Shown here: piece by piece, positions 52,961 through 61,865 of the stretch
Layout of the letters: the number at the start of each line of letters is the position of its first letter
Numbering within the stretch: position 1 is the stretch's first letter
NCBI RefSeq assembly: GCF_944381005.1
Contig: NZ_CALWJM010000005.1
Span: forward strand, 39,594 to 103,593
DNA length: 64,000 nt
Direction of reading: 5' to 3'
DNA from: an uncultured Butyricicoccus sp.
Lineage (GTDB): Bacteria; Bacillota; Clostridia; Oscillospirales; Butyricicoccaceae
The notes under the pieces: model-generated
Told to the model about the DNA's origin: nothing
Seen by the model: the letters and a program-made list of their open reading frames with translations, nothing else
The model's database searches: none
Made by a program: the position numbers and the translations under genes

Positions 52961-54121
52961 ATGTTGAAGGTTGCGATAATGGGTCACGGCACGGTCGGCT
53001 CAGGTGTTTATGATGTATTGGAACAGAACGCGGCGCAGATTGCGCACGCGGTGGGCGAGCAAGTAGAAGTCAAGTATGTGCTTGACCTGCGCGATTTTTC
53101 GCAGCTGCCCTATGCAGATAAATTTGTGACCGATTTTTCGGTCATTGAAAACGACCCGGAAATCACCGTGGTTGCCGAGGTCATGGGCGGTGTCGGCGCA
53201 GCCTACGAGTTTACCAAGCGATGCCTGAAAGCGGGCAAGAGCGTGTGTACGTCCAACAAGGAACTGGTTGCCGTACACGGCGAAAAGCTGCTCGCACTGG
53301 CAAAAGAACACAACGTCAACTATCTGTTTGAAGCATCGGTCGGCGGCGGTATCCCGCTGATTCGCCCGATGATGCAGTGCTTGGCGGCAAACCGGATTGA
53401 CGAAATCTGCGGTATCCTCAACGGAACCACTAACTATATTTTAAGCCAGATGATTCACAATGGTGTGGCGTTTGACGACGCGCTGAAACAGGCGCAAAAG
53501 ATGGGCTATGCTGAGAACGACCCCACTGCCGATATTGAAGGCCATGATGCCTGCCGTAAAATTTGTATTCTGTCCGATTTGGCGTTCGGCGATAAGATTG
53601 ACCCCGACGCGGTTTCGTGCGAGGGTATCACACATATTACGCTGGACGATGTCGCGGCGGCCAGCAAGCTGGGCTATGTGATTAAGCTGATTGGCCGCGC
53701 CAAGCGCACCGAGTCGGGCAAGGTCTTTGCCTTTGTCGCCCCGCATCTGGTGTCCAAGACCAGCCCGCTGGCCTGTGTGGAAGATGTATTTAATGGCATT
53801 CTGGTCACCGGCAATATGGTGGGCGAAGTCATGTTCTATGGACAGGGCGCGGGCAAACATGCGACCGCATCGGCTGTGGTTGCCGATATGATGGACGCGA
53901 TGGCGCACCGCGAAAAGCGCCGTCCGGTCGAGTGGGGCGACGGTGCACAGCAGTTGCTGCTTCCGCTCGATGAACTGCAAAGCACATGGTATGTGCGTGG
54001 AGAATTGTCGGCTGAACTGACCGAAAAGGCAGTGCCGGGCGCAACCCTGACCGTTCCGATGACGGCAGCCGAATTGCGCGAAAAACTGCCGAACGTTCAA
54101 GGGGCAATGCGCGTACTGTGA
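52961..54121 (+). CDS. hom: Homoserine dehydrogenase without a full ACT domain
   Basis: 386 residues. The Rossmann motif GHGTVGSGVY is at about 8-17; the catalytic region contains CTSNKELVAVHG, ILNGTTNYIL and the GYAENDPTADIEGHDACRK signature. It reduces aspartate-semialdehyde to homoserine. Typical Bacillus-type enzymes have about 430 residues with a C-terminal ACT domain for threonine feedback; here only about 55 residues follow the catalytic domain. AGGAGG is upstream. It is the first enzyme of hom-thrB-lysC. Confidence 0.95.
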   Translation: MLKVAIMGHGTVGSGVYDVLEQNAAQIAHAVGEQVEVKYVLDLRDFSQLPYADKFVTDFSVIENDPEITVVAEVMGGVGAAYEFTKRCLKAGKSVCTSNKELVAVHGEKLLALAKEHNVNYLFEASVGGGIPLIRPMMQCLAANRIDEICGILNGTTNYILSQMIHNGVAFDDALKQAQKMGYAENDPTADIEGHDACRKICILSDLAFGDKIDPDAVSCEGITHITLDDVAAASKLGYVIKLIGRAKRTESGKVFAFVAPHLVSKTSPLACVEDVFNGILVTGNMVGEVMFYGQGAGKHATASAVVADMMDAMAHREKRRPVEWGDGAQQLLLPLDELQSTWYVRGELSAELTEKAVPGATLTVPMTAAELREKLPNVQGAMRVL

Positions 54122-54141
54122 GAAAGAAGGGGAAAACACGC

Positions 54142-55035
54142 ATGGGTGTTACAGTAAAAGTACCGGCGACCAGCGCCAATATGGGTTCGGGCTATGACAG
54201 CATTGGCATTGCGCTCGACCTCTATAATGTCATCACAATGGAAGAATGTGACCACATCGACATCAGCGATGTGCGCGGCGAAAAAATTCCGACAGATGAG
54301 ACAAATCTTATTTACCAATGTGCAAAAAAGGTGTATGATATCTGTGGAAAGCCGCTCAAAGGTTTGAAAATCGTGGAAGATTGCGCCATCCCGCAGACAC
54401 GCGGACTGGGTTCGTCCTCAGCGTGTACCGTAGCTGGTATTTTGGGTGCCAATGCGCTGCTGGGTGACCCGCTCAATCAGGAAAATATCATCGACCTTGC
54501 GGCTTCGATTGAAGGACACCCCGATAACTCAACGCCCGCGATTTTGGGCGGATTCTGTGTGGCGCTGCTCGAATACGGCAAGGTATGGAGTGTGCGCGTG
54601 CCCATGAACGGCACGGTGGACTTTATCACCTTTATTCCGGATTTTGAGCTTTCGACCGAAAAAGCGCGTGCCGCGCTGCCCGAAAAGGTTGCCCATCACG
54701 ACGCCGTATTCAATCTGGCGCGTGCTGCACTGCTTGCCGGTTCGCTCACGACCGGAAAACTGGAAAACGTCGGGGTTGCAGTTGGAGATTGTCTGCACCA
54801 GCCGTACCGCTTTGGTCTGATTCCGGACGGTACACAGGTCGTACACGCTGCCAAGTGCATGGGCGCGCTGGGCGCGTTTATTTCGGGTGCAGGCCCGTCC
54901 ATTATCGCTGTGGTCGATGCGTCGGATAAGACCTATTTATCCCGCGCACAGATGTACTGTGAACAGAACTTTCCGCACTGGAAGCCCATTCGCCTGACTT
55001 GTGACGAAGTCGGCGCAACCGTTTCCCGTTTTTAA
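54142..55035 (+). CDS. thrB: Homoserine kinase
   Basis: 297 residues from the ATG at 54142 (AAGGGG upstream); the in-frame GTG at 54118 would overlap hom. GHMP kinase: VKVPATSANMGSGYDSIGIAL at the start, PQTRGLGSSSACTVAG as the phosphate loop, and AFISGAGPSI near the C-terminus. It phosphorylates homoserine, feeding threonine synthase. Its substrate is also used for methionine by the metY gene elsewhere in the window. No thrC is in this window. Confidence 0.94.
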   Translation: MGVTVKVPATSANMGSGYDSIGIALDLYNVITMEECDHIDISDVRGEKIPTDETNLIYQCAKKVYDICGKPLKGLKIVEDCAIPQTRGLGSSSACTVAGILGANALLGDPLNQENIIDLAASIEGHPDNSTPAILGGFCVALLEYGKVWSVRVPMNGTVDFITFIPDFELSTEKARAALPEKVAHHDAVFNLARAALLAGSLTTGKLENVGVAVGDCLHQPYRFGLIPDGTQVVHAAKCMGALGAFISGAGPSIIAVVDASDKTYLSRAQMYCEQNFPHWKPIRLTCDEVGATVSRF

Positions 55036-55090
55036 TTTTGCATCGTAAGGGCTGGCAAACAGGCCGGTTCCGAAGGAGGATACAAAGAAA

Positions 55091-56299
55091 ATGAGTTTGA
55101 TTGTTCAGAAGTTCGGCGGCACCTCTGTCGCCAATACCGAGCGCCTGCAAAATGTTGCAGACATCGTTACTTCTACTTATAAAGCCGGCAATCAGGTCGT
55201 TGTGGTCGTGTCGGCACAGGGCGATACAACCGATGACTTCATCGCAAAGGCGGCTGAGCTGAATGACCGTCCATCCAAGCGTGAAATGGATGTATTGCTG
55301 TCGGCGGGCGAGCAGATTTCTATGGCTCTGCTGGCAATGGCTGTGCAAAAGCTGGGCTATCCGGTCATCTCTCTGACCGGCTGGCAGGCGGGCATTGAAA
55401 CCGATATTCACTATTCGGAAGCCCGTATCCGCAAGGTAACTGCCGAGCGCATCCGCTCCGAGCTTGACCGCAACCGTATTGTCATTGTGGCAGGTTTCCA
55501 GGGCATTAACAAACAGGATGATATCACGACGTTGGGGCGTGGCGGCTCGGATACCACCGCGGTTGCAATCGCCGCTTCGCTGGGCGCCGATTTGTGCCAG
55601 ATTTACACCGATGTAGACGGTGTATACACCGCAGACCCGCGCATTGTAAAGGATGCCCGCAAACTCGATGCCATCACTTATGATGAGATGCTGGAACTGG
55701 CGACGCTGGGCGCACAGGTTCTGCACAACCGTTCGGTTGAAATGGCCAAGAAGTATAATGTGGATTTGGAAGTTGTGTCCAGCTTTACCCGCAATTCGGG
55801 TACCAAAGTCAAGGAGGGTTCTGACATGGAGAAAATGAATGTAAGCGGCGTAGCCCGTGACAATAACTGTGCGCGTGTCGCCATTATCAATCTGCGGGAT
55901 GAACCGGGCGTTGCGTTCAAGGTATTCTCGCTTCTGGCAAAGAACAAGGTCAATGTTGACATTATCTTGCAGTCGGTCGGTCAGAAGGGCCGCAAGTCCA
56001 TTACGTTCACCATTCCGCAGGATAAAGCCGATGAAGTGGGCAAGATTCTGGAGCACAATAAAGATGTTCTGGATTTTGAAACCGTGTCCATCAACACCGG
56101 CGTGGCAAAGGTTTCCATCGTTGGTGCTGGCATGGCCTCCAATCCGGGCGTTGCAGCCATGATGTTTGAAGCACTGGCCAGCGCGGGTATCAACATCCGT
56201 ATGATTTCGACTTCTGAGATTAAGATTTCGGTGCTCATCAACGAGGAGGACAGCGAAAAGGCAGTCAAGGCAATTCACCAGAAATTCTTTAATGTATAA
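55091..56299 (+). CDS. lysC: Aspartokinase (alpha subunit, full length)
   Basis: 402 residues. The KFGGTSVANTERL motif is at the N-terminus, RGGSDTTAVAIAASL and YTDVDGVYTADPR complete the kinase domain (to about 245), and two ACT domains follow (from about 255). It phosphorylates aspartate, the first step to lysine, threonine and methionine. AAGGAGG is 8 bases before the ATG. A second ribosome site lies inside the gene and would give a separate beta subunit. A terminator follows. Confidence 0.96.
   Translation: MSLIVQKFGGTSVANTERLQNVADIVTSTYKAGNQVVVVVSAQGDTTDDFIAKAAELNDRPSKREMDVLLSAGEQISMALLAMAVQKLGYPVISLTGWQAGIETDIHYSEARIRKVTAERIRSELDRNRIVIVAGFQGINKQDDITTLGRGGSDTTAVAIAASLGADLCQIYTDVDGVYTADPRIVKDARKLDAITYDEMLELATLGAQVLHNRSVEMAKKYNVDLEVVSSFTRNSGTKVKEGSDMEKMNVSGVARDNNCARVAIINLRDEPGVAFKVFSLLAKNKVNVDIILQSVGQKGRKSITFTIPQDKADEVGKILEHNKDVLDFETVSINTGVAKVSIVGAGMASNPGVAAMMFEALASAGINIRMISTSEIKISVLINEEDSEKAVKAIHQKFFNV
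55826..56299 (+). CDS. lysC: Internal in-frame start: aspartokinase beta subunit
   Basis: Within the aspartokinase gene a perfect AAGGAGG (55811-55817) sits 8 bases before an in-frame ATG at 55826 (codon 246 of the long form). The product would be 157 residues, exactly the two ACT domains. Bacillus subtilis aspartokinase II is known to be an alpha2-beta2 enzyme whose beta chain comes from an internal start of the same gene, so this is the expected arrangement. It is inferred from sequence only. Confidence 0.72.
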   Translation: MEKMNVSGVARDNNCARVAIINLRDEPGVAFKVFSLLAKNKVNVDIILQSVGQKGRKSITFTIPQDKADEVGKILEHNKDVLDFETVSINTGVAKVSIVGAGMASNPGVAAMMFEALASAGINIRMISTSEIKISVLINEEDSEKAVKAIHQKFFNV

Positions 56300-56324
56300 A
56301 AGTCTCTGTCCTCGCAGACAGGTT

Positions 56325-56357
56325 AAAGACGGCTCCCTTTCGTGGAGCCGTCTTTTT
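56325..56357 (+). terminator. Terminator of the hom-thrB-lysC group
   Basis: 12-bp stem AAAGACGGCTCC/GGAGCCGTCTTT (56325-56336, 56344-56355), followed by more T. Confidence 0.93.
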
Positions 56358-56424
56358 ATGCGCCGGATTTGTGAGAAATGTGCATAAAATTGGGTAACAA
56401 TTCGGTGAATTCATCGAATCAACA

Positions 56425-56454
56425 TTGAACCGGCCGAATTGAGTATGTTATAAT
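56425..56454 (+). promoter_or_regulatory. Promoter of rlmB
   Basis: TTGAAC (56425-56430), 18-base spacer, TATAAT (56449-56454). Confidence 0.65.
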
Positions 56455-56500
56455 AAATTCCAGACTGGAAATTATATTTTAAAAAGAGATGGAGCAGAAT

Positions 56501-57286
56501 ATGCACAATCCAAAAGATAGAAAACCCCGTCCAAGACAGCCCGAAGAAATCGACGCTTCTTCGCTGCTAGAAGGCCGCAACGCAGTTGCAGAATGTCTGC
56601 GTGCCGGTCAGGACTGCGATAAAATATGGATAGCACAAGGCGCGCGCATGGGCGATATCATCGCATTGGCGCGTAAATGTGGTGTTCCGGTGGTCGAGTG
56701 TGACCGCCGTAAACTGGATGCCATGAGCGCAACCGGAAACCATCAGGGCGTGATTGCGCAAGCTGCGGCACATGCCTATGCGTCGCTGGATGACTTGTTT
56801 CAAAATGCGCAGGAAAAAGGAGAAGCGCCGCTGTTTGTCATTTGTGACGGCATTGAAGACCCGCACAACTTGGGTGCGATTATCCGTTCGGCAGAAACCG
56901 CGGGCGCGCATGGCGTGATTATTCCCAAACGCCGCGCAGTTGGTTTGACTGCGGTTGTCGCACGCGCGTCAGCGGGTGCGTTGGCGCATATGCCGGTACA
57001 CAAAACGGTCAATCTTGCCGCTTTGCTCGATACCCTCAAAGAGCGCAGTGTATGGATTTTCGGTGCAGAAGCCGATGGAACGGTCGATTTATATGACGCA
57101 GACTTTGCCGGGCCGACCGCGCTGGTCATTGGCTCAGAGGGGGAGGGCATCAGCCGATTGGTGCGTCAAAAATGTGATTTTATTGTCAGCATTCCGATGC
57201 GCGGCAAGGTCAACTCGCTCAACGCATCCAATGCTGCGGCGGTGTTGCTGTTTGAGGCTGTGCGCCGTCGGATTTGTGGGAAGTGA
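56501..57286 (+). CDS. rlmB: 23S rRNA (guanosine-2'-O)-methyltransferase, TrmH/SpoU family
   Basis: 261 residues from the ATG at 56501 (GGAG 6 bases upstream; the ATG at 56489 overlaps that site). An N-terminal substrate-binding domain starts at about 15 (LLEGRNAVAECLRAG). The SPOUT knot carries DGIEDPHNLGAIIRSAETAGAHGV (motif 1), IGSEGEGISRLV (motif 2) and IPMRGKVNSLNASNAAAVLLFE (motif 3). It methylates a 2'-hydroxyl of 23S rRNA or tRNA. The basic N-terminal extension is unusual but short. The next gene begins 8 bases after the stop. Confidence 0.92.
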   Translation: MHNPKDRKPRPRQPEEIDASSLLEGRNAVAECLRAGQDCDKIWIAQGARMGDIIALARKCGVPVVECDRRKLDAMSATGNHQGVIAQAAAHAYASLDDLFQNAQEKGEAPLFVICDGIEDPHNLGAIIRSAETAGAHGVIIPKRRAVGLTAVVARASAGALAHMPVHKTVNLAALLDTLKERSVWIFGAEADGTVDLYDADFAGPTALVIGSEGEGISRLVRQKCDFIVSIPMRGKVNSLNASNAAAVLLFEAVRRRICGK

Positions 57287-57294
57287 GGAGAGCA

Positions 57295-59445
57295 ATGAGC
57301 AATAAATTTGATACTTCCGAACTCAATGATATTCGCCGGTTGCTCGGAGAGGATGTACCCGAACCGAAAAAGCGCGTGGAAAAGATAGAGCCATCCCAAG
57401 CGCCACAGCAGACTCCCGTAAGCAATCGGACAGCAGGGCGTACCTTTAGTTTGGATGATATTTTAGCCGAAGTCAGTGGGGTCGTGGACGAAGCCAACGC
57501 CGAGCACGAAGCCAAGCGCCCGGCTCCACAGAAACAGGCGCCCCGCCCGACGACCAATACAACCCGTTCGGCTGCCGCACCGAAGAACACAGCGGCTAAT
57601 CAGACGGCTGAGCCGTACAAGATGCAGCAACAGGAAATTCGCCTGCCGCGTCGGGAAGCTCAGGAAATGCCGCCGCAGCAAGAGGATGAAGACAATGCGC
57701 CGCGCACAACATCCAAATCGGGCGCATCGCATTACAAACCCAAATCGCGTCCGGTAGATGATGATGACGATGATGAGATTGAACTGATGGAACCGGCGAA
57801 GGCGATGAGCATTGCCAATCGCCGCGCCAAGAATCTGGGTCGCCGCGCCATTCCGGTGTTGATTTTCGGTATCATTGCACTGTATTTGACCATAGCCGAA
57901 AGCCTGTCTTTGCCCATTCCCAGCATGATTGGGTATGCGCAGAATCCGCTTTTGTTTGTGCTGACACAGATTGCATTTCAGATTGTCTCCATGCTCATTG
58001 GCATTGATGTCATTGGTGATGGATTTTATAAACTGGTCACGGGCAAGGCCGACCGCGCATCCCTTGTCGCATTGGCAAATATGGCGGCGGTGCTGCACTG
58101 TATGACCTTCCTGATTGCCCACTGGGGCGGCGTGCTGCCGTACTCGTCCATCTGCATTTTGTTGTTGTATGCAGCCATGAGGGAGGAGAAAAACCGCTGT
58201 GCTGGACGTGCGCGCGCTTATAAAGCGGTCACGCTGCACGAAAACCCGATGGGCGTGTACTATCACCATGACAGCACCGAACATGCGCGCCGCACGGTTA
58301 AGGTGCGCATGAGTGAGCGCGAGGACTTTGAACGCGAACTGGAACGCCCGGATTCCATGGAGCGGTTTGCCCGCATCTATGCGCCGGTCATGCTGGTGGC
58401 ATCTGTGGTCTTTGCGGTCATCTCGTCCATGATGCAGCAAAAAATTGATAACTTTTTCTGGGCATTGTCGGCTATGCTGACCATTTCCAGCCCGCTGCCC
58501 ATTTTGTGCGCGTTTGGACGCGCATACTACAATGTGTCGCGCCGTTTGTTGTCCGAGGGTGCTGCACTGGCCAGCGGTCAGGCGGCATTCCGTGTGCGCA
58601 AGGCGCGCCGTGCGCTGATTCAGGACAGTGATTTGTTCCCCGGCGGCACCATCACGATAAACGAAGTGCGTGCGCACAGTGGCTATACACCGGAAAAACT
58701 GTTGTCTTATGCGGTTGCGGTCACCGATGGCTATGGCATGGAAATCGGAAAACTCTTGGCAGAAGCACTGCACGAACAGTATGGACGCCCGGCGCGTGCA
58801 ACCAATATCAAGGTATATGATTTGGGCGGTTTGTCGGGTGAAATCGGTGGCGATACCGTGCTGGTGGGCACGGCGGCTTATATGGCGCGTATGGGTATGC
58901 CCGTGCAAGAGCCGAAAAAAGGCCGTGATGTTGAGACAGGTGTGTATGTGGTCATCAATGGACAACCTGCCGGTGTGATTCAGCTCACTTACCATTCTAA
59001 TGCACAGACCTTTAGTGCGCTTCAAGCGTTGCTGCGCCTGAAAGTTATGCCAGAATTGGCAACCCGTGACTTTAACATTTCGCCCGAAATGGTGCAGAAG
59101 ATGTTCGAAACCCGGCGCGGACGTATCGGCGAAGTGGCTTCCGACCGCGTTGCGATTGTGTCTTCGTCCTCCTATGTGATGGGCGACCGGGTGTGCGCGA
59201 TTTTGTCGCGTGATGGTATTGTGCCGTTTGCACAGGTTCACCAGTCGGCTGATAAGCTGTCGGGTGCAATGCGCTCGAATTTGATTCTGGGTGCAGTCGG
59301 CGGCGCGTGCGGCCTGCTGCTGATGTTCTATCTGGCGGCAACCGGACATCCCGAAGCTGTAACACCCAAAAATGTGCTGCTTTATCTCATTCTGTGGTAC
59401 ATTCCGTCCTTTTTTGTCACTTTCCATACGAGAAAGGGACTTTGA
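57295..59445 (+). CDS. Degenerate P-type ATPase-like membrane protein
   Basis: 716 residues from the ATG at 57295 (GAGGAGAG upstream). The N-terminal 170 residues are Pro, Gln and Asp rich and probably disordered. Helices lie at about 185-205, 218-240, 256-276, 281-294, 362-380, 386-408, 660-681 and 692-710. The sixth resembles the CPx-type helix (ISSPLPILCAFGRAYYN), and RRLLSEGAALASG follows as in heavy-metal ATPases. The phosphorylation motif DKTGT is absent: the matching place reads DSDLFPGGTIT (D444, D446). An N-domain-like region remains (SGEIGGDTVLVGTAAYM, 514-530), and TGDN is replaced by TRDF (590-593). ATP-driven transport is therefore unlikely. Function unknown. Confidence 0.72.
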   Translation: MSNKFDTSELNDIRRLLGEDVPEPKKRVEKIEPSQAPQQTPVSNRTAGRTFSLDDILAEVSGVVDEANAEHEAKRPAPQKQAPRPTTNTTRSAAAPKNTAANQTAEPYKMQQQEIRLPRREAQEMPPQQEDEDNAPRTTSKSGASHYKPKSRPVDDDDDDEIELMEPAKAMSIANRRAKNLGRRAIPVLIFGIIALYLTIAESLSLPIPSMIGYAQNPLLFVLTQIAFQIVSMLIGIDVIGDGFYKLVTGKADRASLVALANMAAVLHCMTFLIAHWGGVLPYSSICILLLYAAMREEKNRCAGRARAYKAVTLHENPMGVYYHHDSTEHARRTVKVRMSEREDFERELERPDSMERFARIYAPVMLVASVVFAVISSMMQQKIDNFFWALSAMLTISSPLPILCAFGRAYYNVSRRLLSEGAALASGQAAFRVRKARRALIQDSDLFPGGTITINEVRAHSGYTPEKLLSYAVAVTDGYGMEIGKLLAEALHEQYGRPARATNIKVYDLGGLSGEIGGDTVLVGTAAYMARMGMPVQEPKKGRDVETGVYVVINGQPAGVIQLTYHSNAQTFSALQALLRLKVMPELATRDFNISPEMVQKMFETRRGRIGEVASDRVAIVSSSSYVMGDRVCAILSRDGIVPFAQVHQSADKLSGAMRSNLILGAVGGACGLLLMFYLAATGHPEAVTPKNVLLYLILWYIPSFFVTFHTRKGL

Positions 59446-59462
59446 GGATAAAAAATTGTGCA

Positions 59463-59492
59463 AAAAACACCGCTCATTTGGGCGGTGTTTTT
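59463..59492 (+). terminator. Terminator of the rlmB unit
   Basis: 11-bp stem AAAAACACCGC/GCGGTGTTTTT (59463-59473, 59482-59492). Confidence 0.9.
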
Positions 59493-59533
59493 CATATTTT
59501 TTGTAAAAATGTGCATACTGCATAAAAAATCGG

Positions 59534-59562
59534 TTGCAATTCTCTTGGATATGGTTTATAAT
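59534..59562 (+). promoter_or_regulatory. Promoter of the EF-G paralogue
   Basis: TTGCAA (59534-59539), 17-base spacer, TATAAT (59557-59562). Confidence 0.8.
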
Positions 59563-59630
59563 TACGGACAAGGAGTAATTGACTCCTATGTGCGCAAATT
59601 GAACCAACAAAATGGCAGGAGTGTGTAATT

Positions 59631-61712
59631 ATGGCGACATTTCCGGTAAACAAGATTCGTAACGTATGTATTATGGGCCATGGCGGCGATGGTAAGACCT
59701 CGCTGGTGGAAAGCCTGCTGTTTACTTCGGGCGTCACCGACCGCGTCGGAAAAGTACCCGAAGGCAACACGGTCTGTGATTTCGACCCCGAAGAAATCAA
59801 GCGCCAGTTCTCCATTTCGACCGCTGTTGCACCAGTCGTATGGAACGATTGCAAGATAAATCTGCTTGATACACCGGGATTTTTTGATTTTGAAAACGAA
59901 GTCAATCAGGCAATGCGCGTGGCAGAGTCGGCGCTGATTGTGGCAACTGGCAAGTCAGGGCCGGGCGTTGGCACCGAAAAGGCGTGGAAGCGCGCCGAAG
60001 AACGCAGAATGCCGCGTATGTTCTACATATCCAAAATTGACGAGGAAAATTCCGATTACTATACTTCGCTGCACAAGCTGCAAAAGCAGTTCGGTGTTTC
60101 GGTTTGTCCGATTGTCGTCCCGATTTTCGAGGGCAACCGCGATACCGTCGGCGTTGTTGACTGCGTTATCCGCAAGGCATACAAAATGGAAGGCACCAAG
60201 CGTGTCGAAATCCCGATTCCAGACAACATGGTTGACCGCATCAATCAGCACCGTGCGGCTTTGTGCGAGAACGTGGCCGAACTGTCTGAAGAATTGATGG
60301 AGCGCTACTTCGCTGGCGAAGAATTTTCCGATGAAGAACTGATTGCCGGTATCCGTCAGGGCGTGCGCGATTTGGTCATTGCGCCGGTATTCTGTGGTAC
60401 GGTTGCGACCGGTATCGGCTCGTATGCGCTGCTCAAGGGCATTGCTGATTACATGCCGTCTCCAGACGAAGCACCGATTGAAGTCTGTGAAGATGAAAAG
60501 GGCGAGTTGATTGAGATTAACTGCACGCCCAACGGTTCTACGGTTGCGATGATTTTCAAGACCGTGGCAGACCAGTATGGCAGATTCTCTTACTTTAAGG
60601 TATTCTCCGGCACGGTCAAGCAGGATATGACGCTGGTGAACCGCCGCGCCGATGCCAATGAAAAAATGGCACATATCTATGAAATCTGCGGCAAGAAAAC
60701 CACCGAAGTGACCGAAGTGGGCTGTGGTGATATCGGTGCAGTTGCTAAGCTGGTCACCACTAAGACCGGCGATACACTGTCGATGTCGGTGCGCAAGGTC
60801 AACTTGGAGCCGGTTGTATTGCCTAAGCCGTGCTATTCGCAGGGCATTGCGCCCAAGAACAAGGGCAACGAAGAAAAGTTGGCGACCGGTCTGGCACGTC
60901 TGCGCGACGAAGACCCGTCCTTTACGACCGAATACAATGCCGAAACCAAGCAGATGTTGATTTCGGGCATGGGCGACATTCATCTGGATGTTATTTGCTC
61001 CAAGCTCAAAAACAAGTTTGGTGTTGAAGTGCAGTTGTCCAAGCCGATTGTACCGTACCGCGAGAAAATCCGTAAAAAGGTATCGGTTGAGGGCAAGCAC
61101 AAGAAACAGTCGGGCGGTCATGGTCAGTATGGTCATGTTAAGATGGATTTTGAGCCGTGTGCCGACCAGGATTTCGTATTTGCAGAAAGCATTTTCGGCG
61201 GTTCGGTGCCCAAGAACTTCTGGCCCGCAGTCGAAAAAGGCATCCGCGAGGCGATGGAGCACGGTGTACTGGCAGGATATCCGCTGGTCGGCCTGAAAGC
61301 AACGCTGACCGATGGTTCTTACCATGATGTCGATTCCAACGAATTGTCGTTTAAGATGGCGGCACGTCTGGCATACAAGGCCGGTATTCCGCAGGCTTCG
61401 CCGGTTCTGCTCGAGCCTATCTGCTCGATGAAGGTACTGATTCCGGATTCGTACATGGGCGATGTTATCGGTGATTTGAACAAGCGCCGCGGTCGTATCA
61501 TGGGTATGAACCCGGTTGAGGGCGGCTTGCAGGAAATTCTGGCTGAAACACCGATGGCAGAATTGGCAGACTACGCGATTACACTGCGCTCGATGACGCA
61601 GGGACGCGGTTCGTTTGAGTCCGAGTTCATCCGTTATGATGAAGCCCCGGCACCGGTGCAGGAAAAAGTGATTGCCGAGAACAAGGCACGTCTGGAAGCA
61701 CTGGCCGATTAA
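59631..61712 (+). CDS. Elongation factor G paralogue (EF-G2 type)
   Basis: 693 residues, full five-domain EF-G length. The GTPase domain has G1 GHGGDGKTS (16-24), a switch I stretch KRQFSISTAV, G3 DTPGFFDF, and SKID where canonical EF-G has NKxD. Domain IV contains KKQSGGHGQYGHV, and the C-terminus has the RRGRIMGMNPV motif. Canonical fusA in Firmicutes lies between rpsG and tufA and has an AHIDAGKT loop, so this free-standing copy is a paralogue; its role in translocation, recycling or stress is unknown. Its own promoter is strong. Confidence 0.88.
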   Translation: MATFPVNKIRNVCIMGHGGDGKTSLVESLLFTSGVTDRVGKVPEGNTVCDFDPEEIKRQFSISTAVAPVVWNDCKINLLDTPGFFDFENEVNQAMRVAESALIVATGKSGPGVGTEKAWKRAEERRMPRMFYISKIDEENSDYYTSLHKLQKQFGVSVCPIVVPIFEGNRDTVGVVDCVIRKAYKMEGTKRVEIPIPDNMVDRINQHRAALCENVAELSEELMERYFAGEEFSDEELIAGIRQGVRDLVIAPVFCGTVATGIGSYALLKGIADYMPSPDEAPIEVCEDEKGELIEINCTPNGSTVAMIFKTVADQYGRFSYFKVFSGTVKQDMTLVNRRADANEKMAHIYEICGKKTTEVTEVGCGDIGAVAKLVTTKTGDTLSMSVRKVNLEPVVLPKPCYSQGIAPKNKGNEEKLATGLARLRDEDPSFTTEYNAETKQMLISGMGDIHLDVICSKLKNKFGVEVQLSKPIVPYREKIRKKVSVEGKHKKQSGGHGQYGHVKMDFEPCADQDFVFAESIFGGSVPKNFWPAVEKGIREAMEHGVLAGYPLVGLKATLTDGSYHDVDSNELSFKMAARLAYKAGIPQASPVLLEPICSMKVLIPDSYMGDVIGDLNKRRGRIMGMNPVEGGLQEILAETPMAELADYAITLRSMTQGRGSFESEFIRYDEAPAPVQEKVIAENKARLEALAD

Positions 61713-61764
61713 AAAAGTCCCCCTTGATTCCGTGCGGGCAGCGCACGGCCTGCACGGGATTTGT

Positions 61765-61799
61765 AGGAGCATCCTTTTTACAGGGTGCTCCTCTTTTTT
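61765..61799 (+). terminator. Terminator of the EF-G paralogue
   Basis: 10-bp stem AGGAGCATCC/GGGTGCTCCT (61765-61774, 61783-61792, one G-T pair) followed by CTTTTTT. Confidence 0.85.
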
Positions 61800-61865
61800 G
61801 TTCTAAATCTCGTTGCACGTCCATATTCTTGGAGTAAGGATACGCGATGGGAGGCAAGGGACAAT

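Noticed and set aside
55036..55090. Lysine riboswitch before lysC
   Set aside because: The gap to thrB is 55 bases and holds only the ribosome site.
57463..59610. 715-codon open frame on the minus strand
   Set aside because: Lies wholly opposite the P-type ATPase-like gene, has no plausible start or domain, and its composition (His, Arg, Gln rich) is that of an antisense shadow.
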